Source: Candidatus Desulfobacillus denitrificans (lineage in GTDB: Bacteria > Pseudomonadota > Gammaproteobacteria > Burkholderiales > Rhodocyclaceae). Taken from it: DNA of 64,000 bases. Positions 56,405-64,000 of the stretch are shown here, piece after piece (position 1 is the stretch's first letter; each line of letters begins with the position of its first letter). The notes beneath the pieces are model-generated. The model was given only the letters and a program-made list of their open reading frames with translations, made no database searches and was not told the DNA's origin. Made by a program: the position numbers and the translations under genes. The stretch is from NCBI GenBank assembly GCA_017347485.1, contig AP021857.1, positions 2,399,390-2,463,389 on the forward strand, given 5' to 3'.

Positions 56405-57727
56405 TCACCTGGGGTCCGTCGCATAGCGCGCCGGGACGCGCCGCGACGGCTGCGCGGCACTCGCGTGCTCCCGGCGCGTGGCCACCGGGCAATCCCGGCC
56501 GTCCTCGCGCCGCCAGGTTTCCAGCCCCAGCTCGGCGACCAGCTCGAGGAAGGGACGCGCCGGCAGCTGCTCGACGTTGGCCATGCGGCGCACGTCCCAG
56601 GCGCCCTCGGCGACCAGCAGGGCGGCGGCGGCGGCCGGCACGCCGGCCGTGTAGGCGATCGCCTGGCTGCCGACCTCGCGATAGCACTCGGCGTGGTCGG
56701 CGACGTTGTAGAGGAAAATCTCGCGCGGCCGGCCGTTGCGGACGCCGCGCACCAGGTCGCCGATGCAGGTTTTTCCCGTGTAAGCGGGCGCCAGCGAAGC
56801 CGGATCGGGCAGCACCGCCTTGACCACCTTCAGCGGCACCACCTCCAGCCCCTCGGCGGTGCGCACCGGCCGCTCGGAGAGCAGGCCGAGATTCCTGAGC
56901 ACGGTAAACACGTTGATGTAATGCTCGCCGAAACTCATCCAGAAGCGGATGTCCGGCACATCCAGGTGCTGCGACAGGGAGTGCAGCTCGTCGTGGCCGG
57001 TCAGGTACGCGCTCTGGCGGCCGACCACGGGCAGATCCCACTCGCGGCGGTGCTCGAACATCTTCGCCGCCCGCCATTGCCGGCCCTGCCAGGACCAGAC
57101 GGTGCCGGTGAACTCGCGGAAGTTCACCTCCGGATCGAAGTTGGTGGCGAAGTAGCGGCCGTGGCGGCCGGCGTTGATGTCGATGATGTCGATCGAATCG
57201 ATGCGGTCGAAATACTCGTCCGCGGCCAGGCGCGCATAGGCATTCACCACGCCGGGGTCGAAGCCGGCGCCGAGGACGGCGGTGACGCCGGCCTTCTCGC
57301 AGGCCTCGCGGCGTTGCCATTCGTAGTTGGCGTACCACGGCGGCCGTTCGCAGACCTTGGCGGGATCCTCGTGGATCGCCGTGTCGATGTAGGCGGCGCC
57401 GGTGTCGAGGCAGGCCTGCAGCACGCTCATGTTGAGGAAGGCCGAGCCGAGGTTGAGCACGATGGACGCGCCGGTGGCGCGGATCAGCGCCGCGGTGGCC
57501 GCGGCATCCATCGCCTCGAGCGCGTGCGTGCGCAGCACGGCGGGCGGGCGCGGACCGCCGCGCTCGAGGATCGAGGCGACGATGGCGTCGGCCTTGCGCG
57601 GCGTGCGCGAAGCGATGTGGATCTCGCCGAAATGGGGCATGCCGGTAGCGTGGCTGCGGGCGATCTTGTGGGCCGCCACATGGGCCACGCCGCCGGCGCC
57701 GACGATGAGGATGTTGCGCTTTTTCAT
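56405..57727 (-). CDS. Carboxynorspermidine synthase (saccharopine dehydrogenase family)
   Basis: A 440-residue NAD(P)-dependent dehydrogenase. N-terminal Rossmann ILIVGAGGVAHVAAHKIAR, IHIASRTPRKADAI, GAGFDPGVVNAYARLAADE and VDIVDINAG-like GRHGRYFATNFDPEVNFREF are those of carboxynorspermidine dehydrogenases. It condenses aspartate semialdehyde with a diamine reductively to carboxy(nor)spermidine. The C-terminal about 30 residues are Arg/Ala-rich. Partner decarboxylase gene lies 34 nt upstream. Confidence 0.92.
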   Translation of the reverse strand: MKKRNILIVGAGGVAHVAAHKIARSHATGMPHFGEIHIASRTPRKADAIVASILERGGPRPPAVLRTHALEAMDAAATAALIRATGASIVLNLGSAFLNMSVLQACLDTGAAYIDTAIHEDPAKVCERPPWYANYEWQRREACEKAGVTAVLGAGFDPGVVNAYARLAADEYFDRIDSIDIIDINAGRHGRYFATNFDPEVNFREFTGTVWSWQGRQWRAAKMFEHRREWDLPVVGRQSAYLTGHDELHSLSQHLDVPDIRFWMSFGEHYINVFTVLRNLGLLSERPVRTAEGLEVVPLKVVKAVLPDPASLAPAYTGKTCIGDLVRGVRNGRPREIFLYNVADHAECYREVGSQAIAYTAGVPAAAAALLVAEGAWDVRRMANVEQLPARPFLELVAELGLETWRREDGRDCPVATRREHASAAQPSRRVPARYATDPR

Positions 57728-57761
57728 GCCGATGTCCCTCCTTCCGGATAACGTCCCGACT

Positions 57762-58859
57762 TCACGACAGGCTGTTGACGTAGTCCTGGTAGCCGAACTG
57801 CCGCACCAGGCGCTCGCTGCCGTCCGCTTCGCGGACGGCGATGGCCGGCATGGCCAGCCCGTTGAACCAGTTCTTCTTGACCATGGTGTAGCCGGCGGCA
57901 TTGCGGAACGAAATCCGGCTGCCGACCCGCAGCGGCTCGGGAAAGGCGAATTCGCCGAAGACGTCGCCCGCCAGGCAGGAGCGGCCGCAGACGAGATAGC
58001 GATGCGCGCCGGCATCCGGCTCGACGCGCGCGCTTTCGCGGTAGATGAGCAGGTCGAGCATGTGCGCCTCGGTCGAGGCATCCACCACGGCGAGCGGCTT
58101 GCCGTTGCAGGGGGTGTCGAGCACGGAGACTTCGAGACTGGCGCTGTCGGCCACGGCCGCCTCGCCCGGCTCCAGATAGACCTGCACGCGATGGCGCGCG
58201 GCGAACTCGCGCAGCCGGGCCGCCAGCGCCGCCAGCGGATACTCCGGCGCGGTGAAATCGATGCCGCCGCCGAGGCTGACCCAGTCGACCCGGTCGAACA
58301 GGCTGCCGAAGCGCCGCTCGATCTCGCCCAGCATGGCGTCGAAGCGGGCGAAATCGCGGTTCTCGCAGTTGTTGTGGATCATGAAACCGTCGATGCGCCC
58401 GAGCGCCGCGGCGAGGCGCGCCGGGTCGCTCTCGCCGAGCCGGCTGAACGGACGGGCCGGATCGGCCAGATCGAAAGCGGCGGCGCTCAGGCCGGGGTTG
58501 AGCCGCAGGCCGACGGACTTGCCGGCGGCGCGCGCGCCATGGCGCTCGAGCTGGCCGAGGCTGTTGAAAATGACCTTGTCGGCGCAGGCCACCGCCTCGT
58601 CGATCTCGTGGTCGGCCCAGGCCACGCTGTAGGCGTGCGTCTCGCCGCCGAACTTTTCCTTCCCCAGGCGCGCTTCGTAGAGCGAGGAGGAGGTGGTGCC
58701 GTCGAGGTACTCGCGCATCAGGTCGAACACCGCCCAGCCGGCGAAGCACTTCAGCGCCAGCACGGCCTTGGCGCCGGATTCCCGGCGCAGCGTTTCGATG
58801 CGCCGCAGGTTGGCGCGCAGGCGGGCTTTGTCGATGAGGTAGTAAGGCGTCTGGATCAT
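57762..58859 (-). CDS. nspC: Carboxynorspermidine decarboxylase
   Basis: A 365-residue alanine-racemase-fold PLP decarboxylase. PLP lysine in VLALKCFAGWAVFDLM (about residue 37), SLYEARLGKEKFGGE, HNNCENRDF, GGGIDFTAPEYP and YLEPGEAAV are the family markers. It yields spermidine or norspermidine. ATG 58859 fits the family start; an 84-codon ORF lies 104 nt upstream. Confidence 0.95.
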   Translation of the reverse strand: MIQTPYYLIDKARLRANLRRIETLRRESGAKAVLALKCFAGWAVFDLMREYLDGTTSSSLYEARLGKEKFGGETHAYSVAWADHEIDEAVACADKVIFNSLGQLERHGARAAGKSVGLRLNPGLSAAAFDLADPARPFSRLGESDPARLAAALGRIDGFMIHNNCENRDFARFDAMLGEIERRFGSLFDRVDWVSLGGGIDFTAPEYPLAALAARLREFAARHRVQVYLEPGEAAVADSASLEVSVLDTPCNGKPLAVVDASTEAHMLDLLIYRESARVEPDAGAHRYLVCGRSCLAGDVFGEFAFPEPLRVGSRISFRNAAGYTMVKKNWFNGLAMPAIAVREADGSERLVRQFGYQDYVNSLS

Positions 58860-58963
58860 GGCTCTCGGGCGTGGCCGCCCGCCGTGGCGGGCGTGGAGGA
58901 TTCGGCCCGGCAGGCCCTGGCGGGCAGGCCGGAACGGGTGCTGCGATCCCTCTCGGGACCGAT

Positions 58964-59218
58964 CTATGGATAGCGCTGGCCGCGCAGCAGCGAAAGGTAC
59001 TGCCGGGCAGGATTCAGGCGGGAAGGCGGCGGCAAGTCGGTGTCCGCATGCTCGCCGCAGCGCAGCGGCAGTCGCCTCGACGGCACGGCGCGGCGCAGCG
59101 GCGCATGCGATCGCCGGGCCTTCGGGCTTGCCGAAGGTCCTCTGGCAAAAATATCCGTTTGGGAGGCGTTCAGGCGGACTGAAACCATCCCCAATTGGAA
59201 CAGGGCGTCGCTCGACAT
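58964..59218 (-). CDS. Small unrecognised protein, 84 residues, in front of nspC
   Basis: The ORF begins SSDALFQLGMVSVRLNASQT after the Met and ends in LSLLRGQRYP. It has a strong GGAGAGGA 5 nt before the ATG and a readable promoter upstream, so translation is credible. No domain recognised. The N-terminal 25 residues look ordered, the rest is Arg/Pro/Ser-rich. It could be a small polyamine-related protein or a leader ORF controlling nspC. The remaining gap 58860-58963 shows no gene. Confidence 0.55.
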   Translation of the reverse strand: MSSDALFQLGMVSVRLNASQTDIFARGPSASPKARRSHAPLRRAVPSRRLPLRCGEHADTDLPPPSRLNPARQYLSLLRGQRYP

Positions 59219-59275
59219 GGCGTCCTCTCCAACCAGCAGATGAACAAAAGGTCCGAATGCTTCTCGGACGCAGGG

Positions 59276-59304
59276 ATTGTAGGAAAGAAACCCGCGCGGC
59301 GCAA
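59276..59304 (-). promoter_or_regulatory. Promoter of the small ORF / nspC transcript
   Basis: Reverse strand TTGCGC (59304-59299), 17-nt spacer, TACAAT (59281-59276). A leader of about 55 nt follows with a small hairpin GTCCGA/TCGGAC (59251-59269). Confidence 0.55.
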
Positions 59305-59313
59305 GCGCGCGGG
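59281..59313 (-). terminator. Hairpin terminator after the P-type ATPase gene
   Basis: CCCGCGCG / CGCGCGGG perfect 8-bp stem (59291-59298, 59306-59313), followed on the reverse strand by TTTCTTTCC. It overlaps the -35 of the next promoter, so the hairpin and promoter share bases. Confidence 0.6.
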
Positions 59314-59347
59314 GCGGACGGGCCGCAGCGCCGTTCCGCCCCGCCGC

Positions 59348-59372
59348 AAAAGTCAGTCCCGGCGGGACGGCG
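59348..59372 (+). repeat. 25-nt dispersed repeat, copy g
   Basis: AAAAGTCAGTCCC-GGCG-GGACGGCG. The stop codon of the ATPase gene (59355-59353) lies inside this repeat, so the repeat encodes the last residues. Confidence 0.8.
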
Positions 59373-61953
59373 CGTCTTCGACGAACTGGCCTTGGCGCCG
59401 CCGCTGCGCCCGCGCCGGGCGGAAGACGCGGCGCTTGGCAAGCTCGGTGCACAGCACGTAGCCGGCGACCACGCCGAGCATCGCCGCCAGCAGGCGCCAG
59501 GACAGCGGCACGAAGCCGAAGGCGGCGACGGCGCCGCCGAGGTAGGGCAGGACGAGCACCAGCGCGCCGATGCCGGCGGCCGCGCCCATGAGCAGCGGGC
59601 TCGGCCGGCTCCGCAGGGCCGGGCCCTGCGTGCGCAGCACCAGCAGCACGGCCAGCTCGGTCAGCACGGAGACGACGAACCAGGCCGTCTGGAAGGTCGC
59701 CTCGTCGGCGGCGAAGACGTGAAACAGCAGGGCGAAGGTGAGCAGGTCGAAGCAGGAGCTGATCAGGCCGAAGACGATCATGAAGCGGCGCACGTCGGCG
59801 AGGCTCCAGCGCTGCACGCGGGCGATCTTGTCGGCATCGACATTGTCGGTGGAGATCGCGATCGAGGGGATGTCGGAGAGGAAGTTGTTGAGCAGGATCT
59901 GCTTGGCGGCCAGCGGCAGGAAGGGCAGCAGCGGCGTCATCAGGGCCATGCTCACCATGTTGCCGAAGTTGGCGCTGGCGGCGATCGAGATGTACTTCAG
60001 CGTGTTGGCGAAGGTGCGCCGCCCCTCCTCGACGCCGGCGCGCAGCACGTCGAGGTCGGCGCGCAACAGCACCACGTCGGCGCTCGCCCGCGCGACGTCG
60101 ACGGCCTGGTCGACCGAGATGCCGACGTCGGCGGCGTGCAGGGCCGGCGCGTCGTTGATGCCGTCGCCGAGGTAGCCGACGGCGTGGCCGGTGCGCTGCA
60201 GGGCGCGCACGATGCGCTCCTTCTGCTGCGGGTCGACCTCGACGAAGAGGTCGGTCTTCCCGGCCAGGTGCCAGAGCGCCTCGTCGCGCATCTTCGCGAT
60301 CTGCTCGCCGGTGAGGAGCGCGCGCGGGTCGAGGCCGACGGCGGCGGCGACGTGGGCGCTGACGTAGCGGTTGTCGCCGCTGATGATCTTGATGCGCACG
60401 CCGAGGCCGGCCAGATGGCGGATCGCCGTCGCCGCCTCGGGCTTGGGCGGATCGACGAAGAGCAGGAAGCCGGCGAAGGCCAGGCCCTGCTCGTCCTCGC
60501 GGCCGTAGCGCGCCCTGGCCGTCACGCGCCGCGTCGCCACGCCCAGCACGCGGTAGCCCTGCGCACCCTTCTCGCGGAACCAGGCCTCGAGCCGCCCGCG
60601 CGCGGCGGCGTCGAGCGGCGTCTCGGCGCCGCCGCGCAGCACCGTCGTGCAGGCCGCCAGCACGTTCGGGAAGGCGCCCTTGGTGACCAAACGGTGCGCG
60701 CCGCCGTCCGCGGCGCCGGCCACGACGACGGTCAGGCGCTTGCGCTCGAAGTCGTAGGGGATCTCGTCGATCTTGGCGAAGCCGGCGCTGGCGAGACCCG
60801 CCGCCGCGCCGGCCCGCACGAGCGCCTCGTCGAGCGGATTGTCGATGCCGGTCTCCAGCGCGGCGTTGAGGAAGGCCAGCCGCAGCACTTCTTCGGCGGG
60901 GGCACCGTCGGCGTCGACGGCGGCCTCGAGCGACATGGTGCCAAGCGTCAGCGTGCCGGTCTTGTCGGTGCACAGGATGTCCATGCTGCCGAGGTTCTCG
61001 ATGGCCTCGAGGCGGCGGATGATGACGCCCTCCCCGGCCATGGCGCGGGCGCCGCGCGAGAGGGTGACGCTGACGATGGCCGGCAGCAGCTCCGGCGTCA
61101 GGCCGACGGCGAGCGCCACGGCGAAGAGCAGCGATTCGAGCACCGGCCGGCCGAGGAAATGGTTGACGGCGAGGACGAACAGCACGATGAACAGCATCAC
61201 CCGCACCAGCAGCATGCCGAACTGGCGCACGCCGCGCTGGAACTCGGTTTCCGCCGGGCGCGCCTTGAGCCGCTCGGCGATGGCGCCGTAGAGCGTGTCG
61301 CGGCCGGTGCGCGCCACCAGCACGCGCGCGGTGCCGCTGCGCACCGAGGTGCCGAGGAAGACGGAATTGGTGCGCGCCGCGAGCGGCGCCTCGGCGGGCA
61401 CGATGCCCGGCTGCTTCTCGACAGGGAAGGATTCGCCGGTCAGGCTGGCCTCGCTCACCAGGAAGTCGCTGGCCGCGAGGATCAGGCCGTCGGCCGGCAC
61501 CAGGTTGCCGGCGGAGAGTTCGACGACGTCGCCGGGCACGATGCCGCTGGCCGGCAGGGTCAGCGGCCGGCCGTCGCGCAGCACCTTGGCGGTCAGCGCC
61601 AGGCGGCGGCGCAGTTCCGCCACGGCGGCGGAGGCGCGGTATTCCTGGAAGAAGCCGAGCAGCGCGCTGCCGAGGACGATGGCGAGGATGATGGCGGCGT
61701 CGACGAAATCGCGCAGGACCAGCGAGACCGCCGCGCCGAACACCAGCACGAGCACCAGCGGGCTTTCGAACTGGCGCAGCAGCAGGCGCAAGGCCGTGAG
61801 CGGGCGCTGGTCGTCGACGGCGTTGGGGCCGTGCGCGCGCAGGCGCCGGTCCGCCTCGTCCGCGCCGAGACCCTGGGCGCCGCTGCCGAGCGACGCCAGC
61901 AGCGCCTCGGCGCCGCGGCTCCACCAGGCTTCGCTCGGTTCGCCGTTCGACAT
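59353..61953 (-). CDS. Mg2+-importing-type P-type ATPase (MgtA/MgtB family)
   Basis: An 866-residue type IIIB P-ATPase. N-terminal cation ATPase domain, actuator motif SEASLTGES (about residue 165), phosphorylation motif DKTGTLTLGTM (about residue 330), nucleotide domain, GDGINDAPALHAADVGISVD hinge and about ten membrane segments with LLNNFLSDIPSIAISTDNVD, an MgtA-like sequence. It would import Mg2+ driven by ATP. No mgtC or leader ORF is seen. The C-terminal tail enters dispersed repeat copy g. Confidence 0.92.
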   Translation of the reverse strand: MSNGEPSEAWWSRGAEALLASLGSGAQGLGADEADRRLRAHGPNAVDDQRPLTALRLLLRQFESPLVLVLVFGAAVSLVLRDFVDAAIILAIVLGSALLGFFQEYRASAAVAELRRRLALTAKVLRDGRPLTLPASGIVPGDVVELSAGNLVPADGLILAASDFLVSEASLTGESFPVEKQPGIVPAEAPLAARTNSVFLGTSVRSGTARVLVARTGRDTLYGAIAERLKARPAETEFQRGVRQFGMLLVRVMLFIVLFVLAVNHFLGRPVLESLLFAVALAVGLTPELLPAIVSVTLSRGARAMAGEGVIIRRLEAIENLGSMDILCTDKTGTLTLGTMSLEAAVDADGAPAEEVLRLAFLNAALETGIDNPLDEALVRAGAAAGLASAGFAKIDEIPYDFERKRLTVVVAGAADGGAHRLVTKGAFPNVLAACTTVLRGGAETPLDAAARGRLEAWFREKGAQGYRVLGVATRRVTARARYGREDEQGLAFAGFLLFVDPPKPEAATAIRHLAGLGVRIKIISGDNRYVSAHVAAAVGLDPRALLTGEQIAKMRDEALWHLAGKTDLFVEVDPQQKERIVRALQRTGHAVGYLGDGINDAPALHAADVGISVDQAVDVARASADVVLLRADLDVLRAGVEEGRRTFANTLKYISIAASANFGNMVSMALMTPLLPFLPLAAKQILLNNFLSDIPSIAISTDNVDADKIARVQRWSLADVRRFMIVFGLISSCFDLLTFALLFHVFAADEATFQTAWFVVSVLTELAVLLVLRTQGPALRSRPSPLLMGAAAGIGALVLVLPYLGGAVAAFGFVPLSWRLLAAMLGVVAGYVLCTELAKRRVFRPARAQRRRQGQFVEDAPSRRD

Positions 61954-62106
61954 GATGTCCCGCGATGGGTAGCCGCCATTGTGAGCGCTTCCGGCGCGCG
62001 GGGAAAGTCGGTCCCGCCGCTCCGGTCCGCCAGCCGCAGGGGACGCGAACCGCTCGTCGCAAAGCGTAACCCTAGGATCTGCACAGGCCCTAGTCCATCC
62101 GAGCTA

Positions 62107-62134
62107 TTGCTTGCCGCCCGGAATGGCTTAAAAT
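62107..62134 (+). promoter_or_regulatory. Probable promoter of the PEP-CTERM gene
   Basis: TTGCTT (62107-62112), 16-nt spacer, TAAAAT (62129-62134), 36 nt before the ATG. The gap 61954-62169 also holds a possible degraded ninth copy of the 25-nt repeat near 62002 (GAAAGTCGGTCCC). Confidence 0.6.
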
Positions 62135-62169
62135 GAACCATCTGATATGGCTCACAACAGATTACGATA

Positions 62170-62946
62170 ATGATTCCGCTGCTTCGCTCTGCCGCGACGT
62201 TGCTTGCCGCGACGCTCCTGCTGGCCTCCCCGGCACAGGCCGCGCCGGCCTATTCGCATGACTTCCAATGGGATGTCGGCGCCGCCGCACCTTACGGCTG
62301 GTCTGCCGGAACGATCCAATCGGCGCCCAATCCGGATTACGGCGGTTGGCGGCGCTTCCTGGGCGAGTTCGTTAACCAGGAGGTGACCCTGTCGCTCAAC
62401 GATCTCGCCCCCCACGCCTTCGTGCAGGTCGATTTCGATCTGTACCTGATCCGCTCCTGGGACGGCGAATCCACGGAATACGGCAAGGATTATTTCGGCT
62501 TCCGGGCCGGAGACAGCCAGCTCTTTCGCGAGACCTTCAGCAACGGCGGGGCGATGCAGACCTACTGCGGGTCGGCCTGTGTGACGGGCCAGTCCGTCTA
62601 TGCGCCGATGACCGGCGCCGCCGAAAGATATTCGCTCGGCTACGGATTCGACAACTGGCTGCCCGAGTCGCCAAAACACGGCACCTCGGAGGTCATGGAT
62701 TCGGTCTATCGCTTCTCGTTCACCTTCGCCCACGCCGCCAGCAATCTGGAACTGGGCTTTTTCGCCCAGGGCCTGCAAGCGAACTGGGTGGCGCGCGAAG
62801 GCGGCGGGTATTGGGATGAAAGCTGGGGGCTGGACAATGTCAGCGTGCATCTGCTGCCCGTCCCCGAACCGCAGACTTGGGCCCTACTCCTCGCCGGCCT
62901 GGCGCTGGCATTCGCCGCACGCCGTCGCGTGGGGACTGACTTCTGA
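62170..62946 (+). CDS. PEP-CTERM sorting domain-containing exported protein
   Basis: A 258-residue secreted protein: signal peptide (MIPLLRSAATLLAATLLLAS, cleavage near PAQA-AP), a beta-sandwich-like body without recognised enzyme motif, two Cys (TYCGSACV), and the C-terminal PEP-CTERM tail VPEPQTWALLLAGLALAFAARRR. Such proteins are processed by exosortase EpsH/XrtA and go to the cell surface or exopolysaccharide matrix. The last residues VGTDF and the stop are encoded by dispersed repeat copy h. Confidence 0.9.
   Translation: MIPLLRSAATLLAATLLLASPAQAAPAYSHDFQWDVGAAAPYGWSAGTIQSAPNPDYGGWRRFLGEFVNQEVTLSLNDLAPHAFVQVDFDLYLIRSWDGESTEYGKDYFGFRAGDSQLFRETFSNGGAMQTYCGSACVTGQSVYAPMTGAAERYSLGYGFDNWLPESPKHGTSEVMDSVYRFSFTFAHAASNLELGFFAQGLQANWVAREGGGYWDESWGLDNVSVHLLPVPEPQTWALLLAGLALAFAARRRVGTDF
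62920..62944 (-). repeat. 25-nt dispersed repeat, copy h
   Basis: Reverse strand AGAAGTCAGTCCC-CACG-CGACGGCG, inside the 3' end of the PEP-CTERM coding sequence, supplying its final codons and abutting the stop. Confidence 0.75.
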
Positions 62947-62954
62947 TCTTTTCC

Positions 62955-63647
62955 TCAATAAGGCAGCGATAACTCGATGCCGGCGTAGCCGCCGCTTCCC
63001 CGGTTTTCGTCATGGCGCAACCCGCCCTTGACCAGGGCCGTCGATCTACCACCCAGCGGCAGGCTGAATACCCCCCCCAACTGCGTCGCCGTGTAATCCG
63101 GCCCGCCATGACGCAGCAATTCGACTCCGAGCAGAGAATACGGCGCCAGCGGATACATCATGCGGCCGCGCAGCCAGTATTTGTCGGCTCCGAAGACATA
63201 GGCCGCCCCAAGATTCGCCCGCCAATTGCCGACGCCTTGCTCGGATTCCGCCTGCAGCTTCGTCCGTAAATGACCGCCGCGGCTATCGTTGGCACGGTCG
63301 TCGGGCGACAACTCCGCATGGTCGTAGCGCAACCCGAGGTAAGCCGCCCACCAGCTGTTGTCGCCGGCGCCGCCGAGTCCCGCCGCGGCTTCCGCGCCGC
63401 GTTCCTGCGCCCGCACGGTGGCGCCGTTCTTGTCATAGCGGTAGCGCGTCTCGTCGAGCCATAGCCGCATCCGCCACGGCGAATCCCCGGAGGGCCTGAG
63501 GACCGTGCCGGCATAAATGTAGCGGCTGCCGGCGGCGCCGACCTCGGCGCCGGTCAGGGCAAGATTTTCAGCGAAGGCAGGAAAGGAATAAACGAGGCCG
63601 GCGGCAAGGAGGGCAACGATGGTGGGCGATTGTCCGCTTCTTCTCAT
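62955..63647 (-). CDS. Outer-membrane beta-barrel-like protein, BcsS-like
   Basis: A 230-residue exported protein (signal peptide about 1-26, ending FPAFA-EN). Alternating strands with aromatic ends (RYIYAGTVLRPSGDSPWRMR, WWAAYLGLRYDHAEL, GSGGYAGIELSLPY at the C-terminus) suggest an outer-membrane barrel. The pattern recalls cellulose biosynthesis protein BcsS. ATG 63647 overlaps the upstream gene's stop by 4 nt. Family assignment is from memory and tentative. Confidence 0.6.
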   Translation of the reverse strand: MRRSGQSPTIVALLAAGLVYSFPAFAENLALTGAEVGAAGSRYIYAGTVLRPSGDSPWRMRLWLDETRYRYDKNGATVRAQERGAEAAAGLGGAGDNSWWAAYLGLRYDHAELSPDDRANDSRGGHLRTKLQAESEQGVGNWRANLGAAYVFGADKYWLRGRMMYPLAPYSLLGVELLRHGGPDYTATQLGGVFSLPLGGRSTALVKGGLRHDENRGSGGYAGIELSLPY

Positions 63648-64000
63648 TTCGTCGATGGGTCCATTCCGGTTTTCCTCCGCAGGATGTAATGATGCATGGG
63701 TTGGGTCGGCGTGGCAATCGTTTCCCCGGCATCGACGACCCCCTCCAGGCGGGTCACGCCCCGTCGGGTATAGGCGCTCAGGAGCAGCGGCGCCCCGGCC
63801 GGCAGCGGTCTGAGGGCGATCAGGTGACGCTCGGCGGCGCCGATCGAGATGATGGCCATCGCCGGTGCGCCCGCCGCCTGGACGATGGCCGGCGCCCAGC
63901 GCGGCACGGCCGCGGGCTTTTCCGGTCCGAGGAGGCCCAGCCAGCGGCGCAAGCGCTGCAGCGGGGTGGGCACGCGCTCGTCGAATCGATTGATCTTCCA
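63644..64000 (-). CDS. Unrecognised protein, C-terminal part (runs off the window)
   Basis: The reverse-strand frame is open from the right edge (KINRFDERVPTPLQRLRRWL at the visible N-end) to TGA at 63646-63644, about 118 residues visible. A GTG at 63973 could be a start, but the frame continues beyond the window. It looks soluble with hydrophobic strands (AMAIISIGAAERHLIALRPL). It is coupled to the BcsS-like gene by ATGA, so both may belong to a polysaccharide or surface operon. No family recognised. Confidence 0.5.
   Translation of the reverse strand, partial: WKINRFDERVPTPLQRLRRWLGLLGPEKPAAVPRWAPAIVQAAGAPAMAIISIGAAERHLIALRPLPAGAPLLLSAYTRRGVTRLEGVVDAGETIATPTQPMHHYILRRKTGMDPSTK

Noticed and set aside
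58858..62136. 1092-codon forward open frame
   Set aside because: Antisense shadow of the P-type ATPase; low-complexity composition (Gly, Ala, Arg, His, Gln) with no recognisable domain.

Overview
The window is a GC-rich chromosomal segment of an aromatic-degrading betaproteobacterium. The order hisB-H-A-F-I-E, HIT, tatA-B-C, together with PEP-CTERM protein export, a TRAP and LIV transporter load and phenylacetate and benzoyl-CoA-type genes, suggests the Rhodocyclales or relatives such as Azoarcus, Thauera, Sterolibacterium or Denitratisoma. This placement rests on gene content and protein resemblance recalled from memory, not on a search.

Layout. 1-2.6 kb: start of a CHASE2-type sensor gene and sucCD. 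2.6-8.3 kb: a partial phenylacetate set (paaY, paaG, paaI, paaJ, paaK), with a complete IS1595-family element inserted exactly at the paaG-paaI overlap. 8.4-11 kb: a PAS/GAF histidine kinase translationally coupled to a methyltransferase. 11-24.7 kb: a catabolic island with divergent operons around a TetR-type operator. One arm carries SDR, crotonase, tetR, crotonase and TRAP permease genes. The other carries a benzoate-CoA-ligase-family gene, an SDR, an acyl-CoA dehydrogenase and an orphan benzoyl-CoA-reductase subunit B homologue. A TRAP binding protein, a FAD-linked hydroxyacid dehydrogenase and a fumarylpyruvate-hydrolase-like gene follow. 24.8-34.1 kb: a phenylpropanoid-like side-chain beta-oxidation operon (thiolase, FadB-like, feruloyl-CoA-synthase-like, LivK-like) with an unusual TetR regulator, a flavoprotein and a MarR regulator.

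34.1-43.4 kb: Nif3-like protein, DegS/DegQ-like protease, a complete LIV ABC transporter operon with an alpha/beta hydrolase, and its probable sigma-54 enhancer-binding activator. A -24/-12 promoter and three palindromic upstream sites are readable. 43.5-50.1 kb: tatCBA, HIT, hisEIFAHB and divergent hisC. 50.2-51.1 kb: a decayed insertion hotspot (Sel1-repeat fragment, truncated second IS copy, other repeat remnants) beside tRNA-Ala(CGC). 51.1-56.3 kb: sua5, purE, folD and indolepyruvate ferredoxin oxidoreductase iorBA. 56.4-59.3 kb: the carboxynorspermidine pathway with an 84-codon ORF in front. 59.3-62 kb: a Mg2+-type P-ATPase. 62.1-64 kb: a PEP-CTERM protein, a BcsS-like outer-membrane protein and a truncated gene.

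How it works together. The dominant theme is activation of aromatic or arylaliphatic acids to CoA thioesters (PaaK, benzoate-CoA-ligase family, feruloyl-CoA-synthase-like; IorAB makes arylacetyl-CoA from arylpyruvates), then beta-oxidation-like degradation to acetyl- and succinyl-CoA, which feed SucCD. Dedicated uptake systems (TRAP, LIV) and several regulators surround these enzymes. Two sequence-level discoveries stand out: a three-site TGAATGA-N4-TCATTCA operator set in the 11-24 kb island, and a 25-nt dispersed repeat (AAAAGTCAGTCCC-N4-GGACGGCG) present eight times at gene ends.
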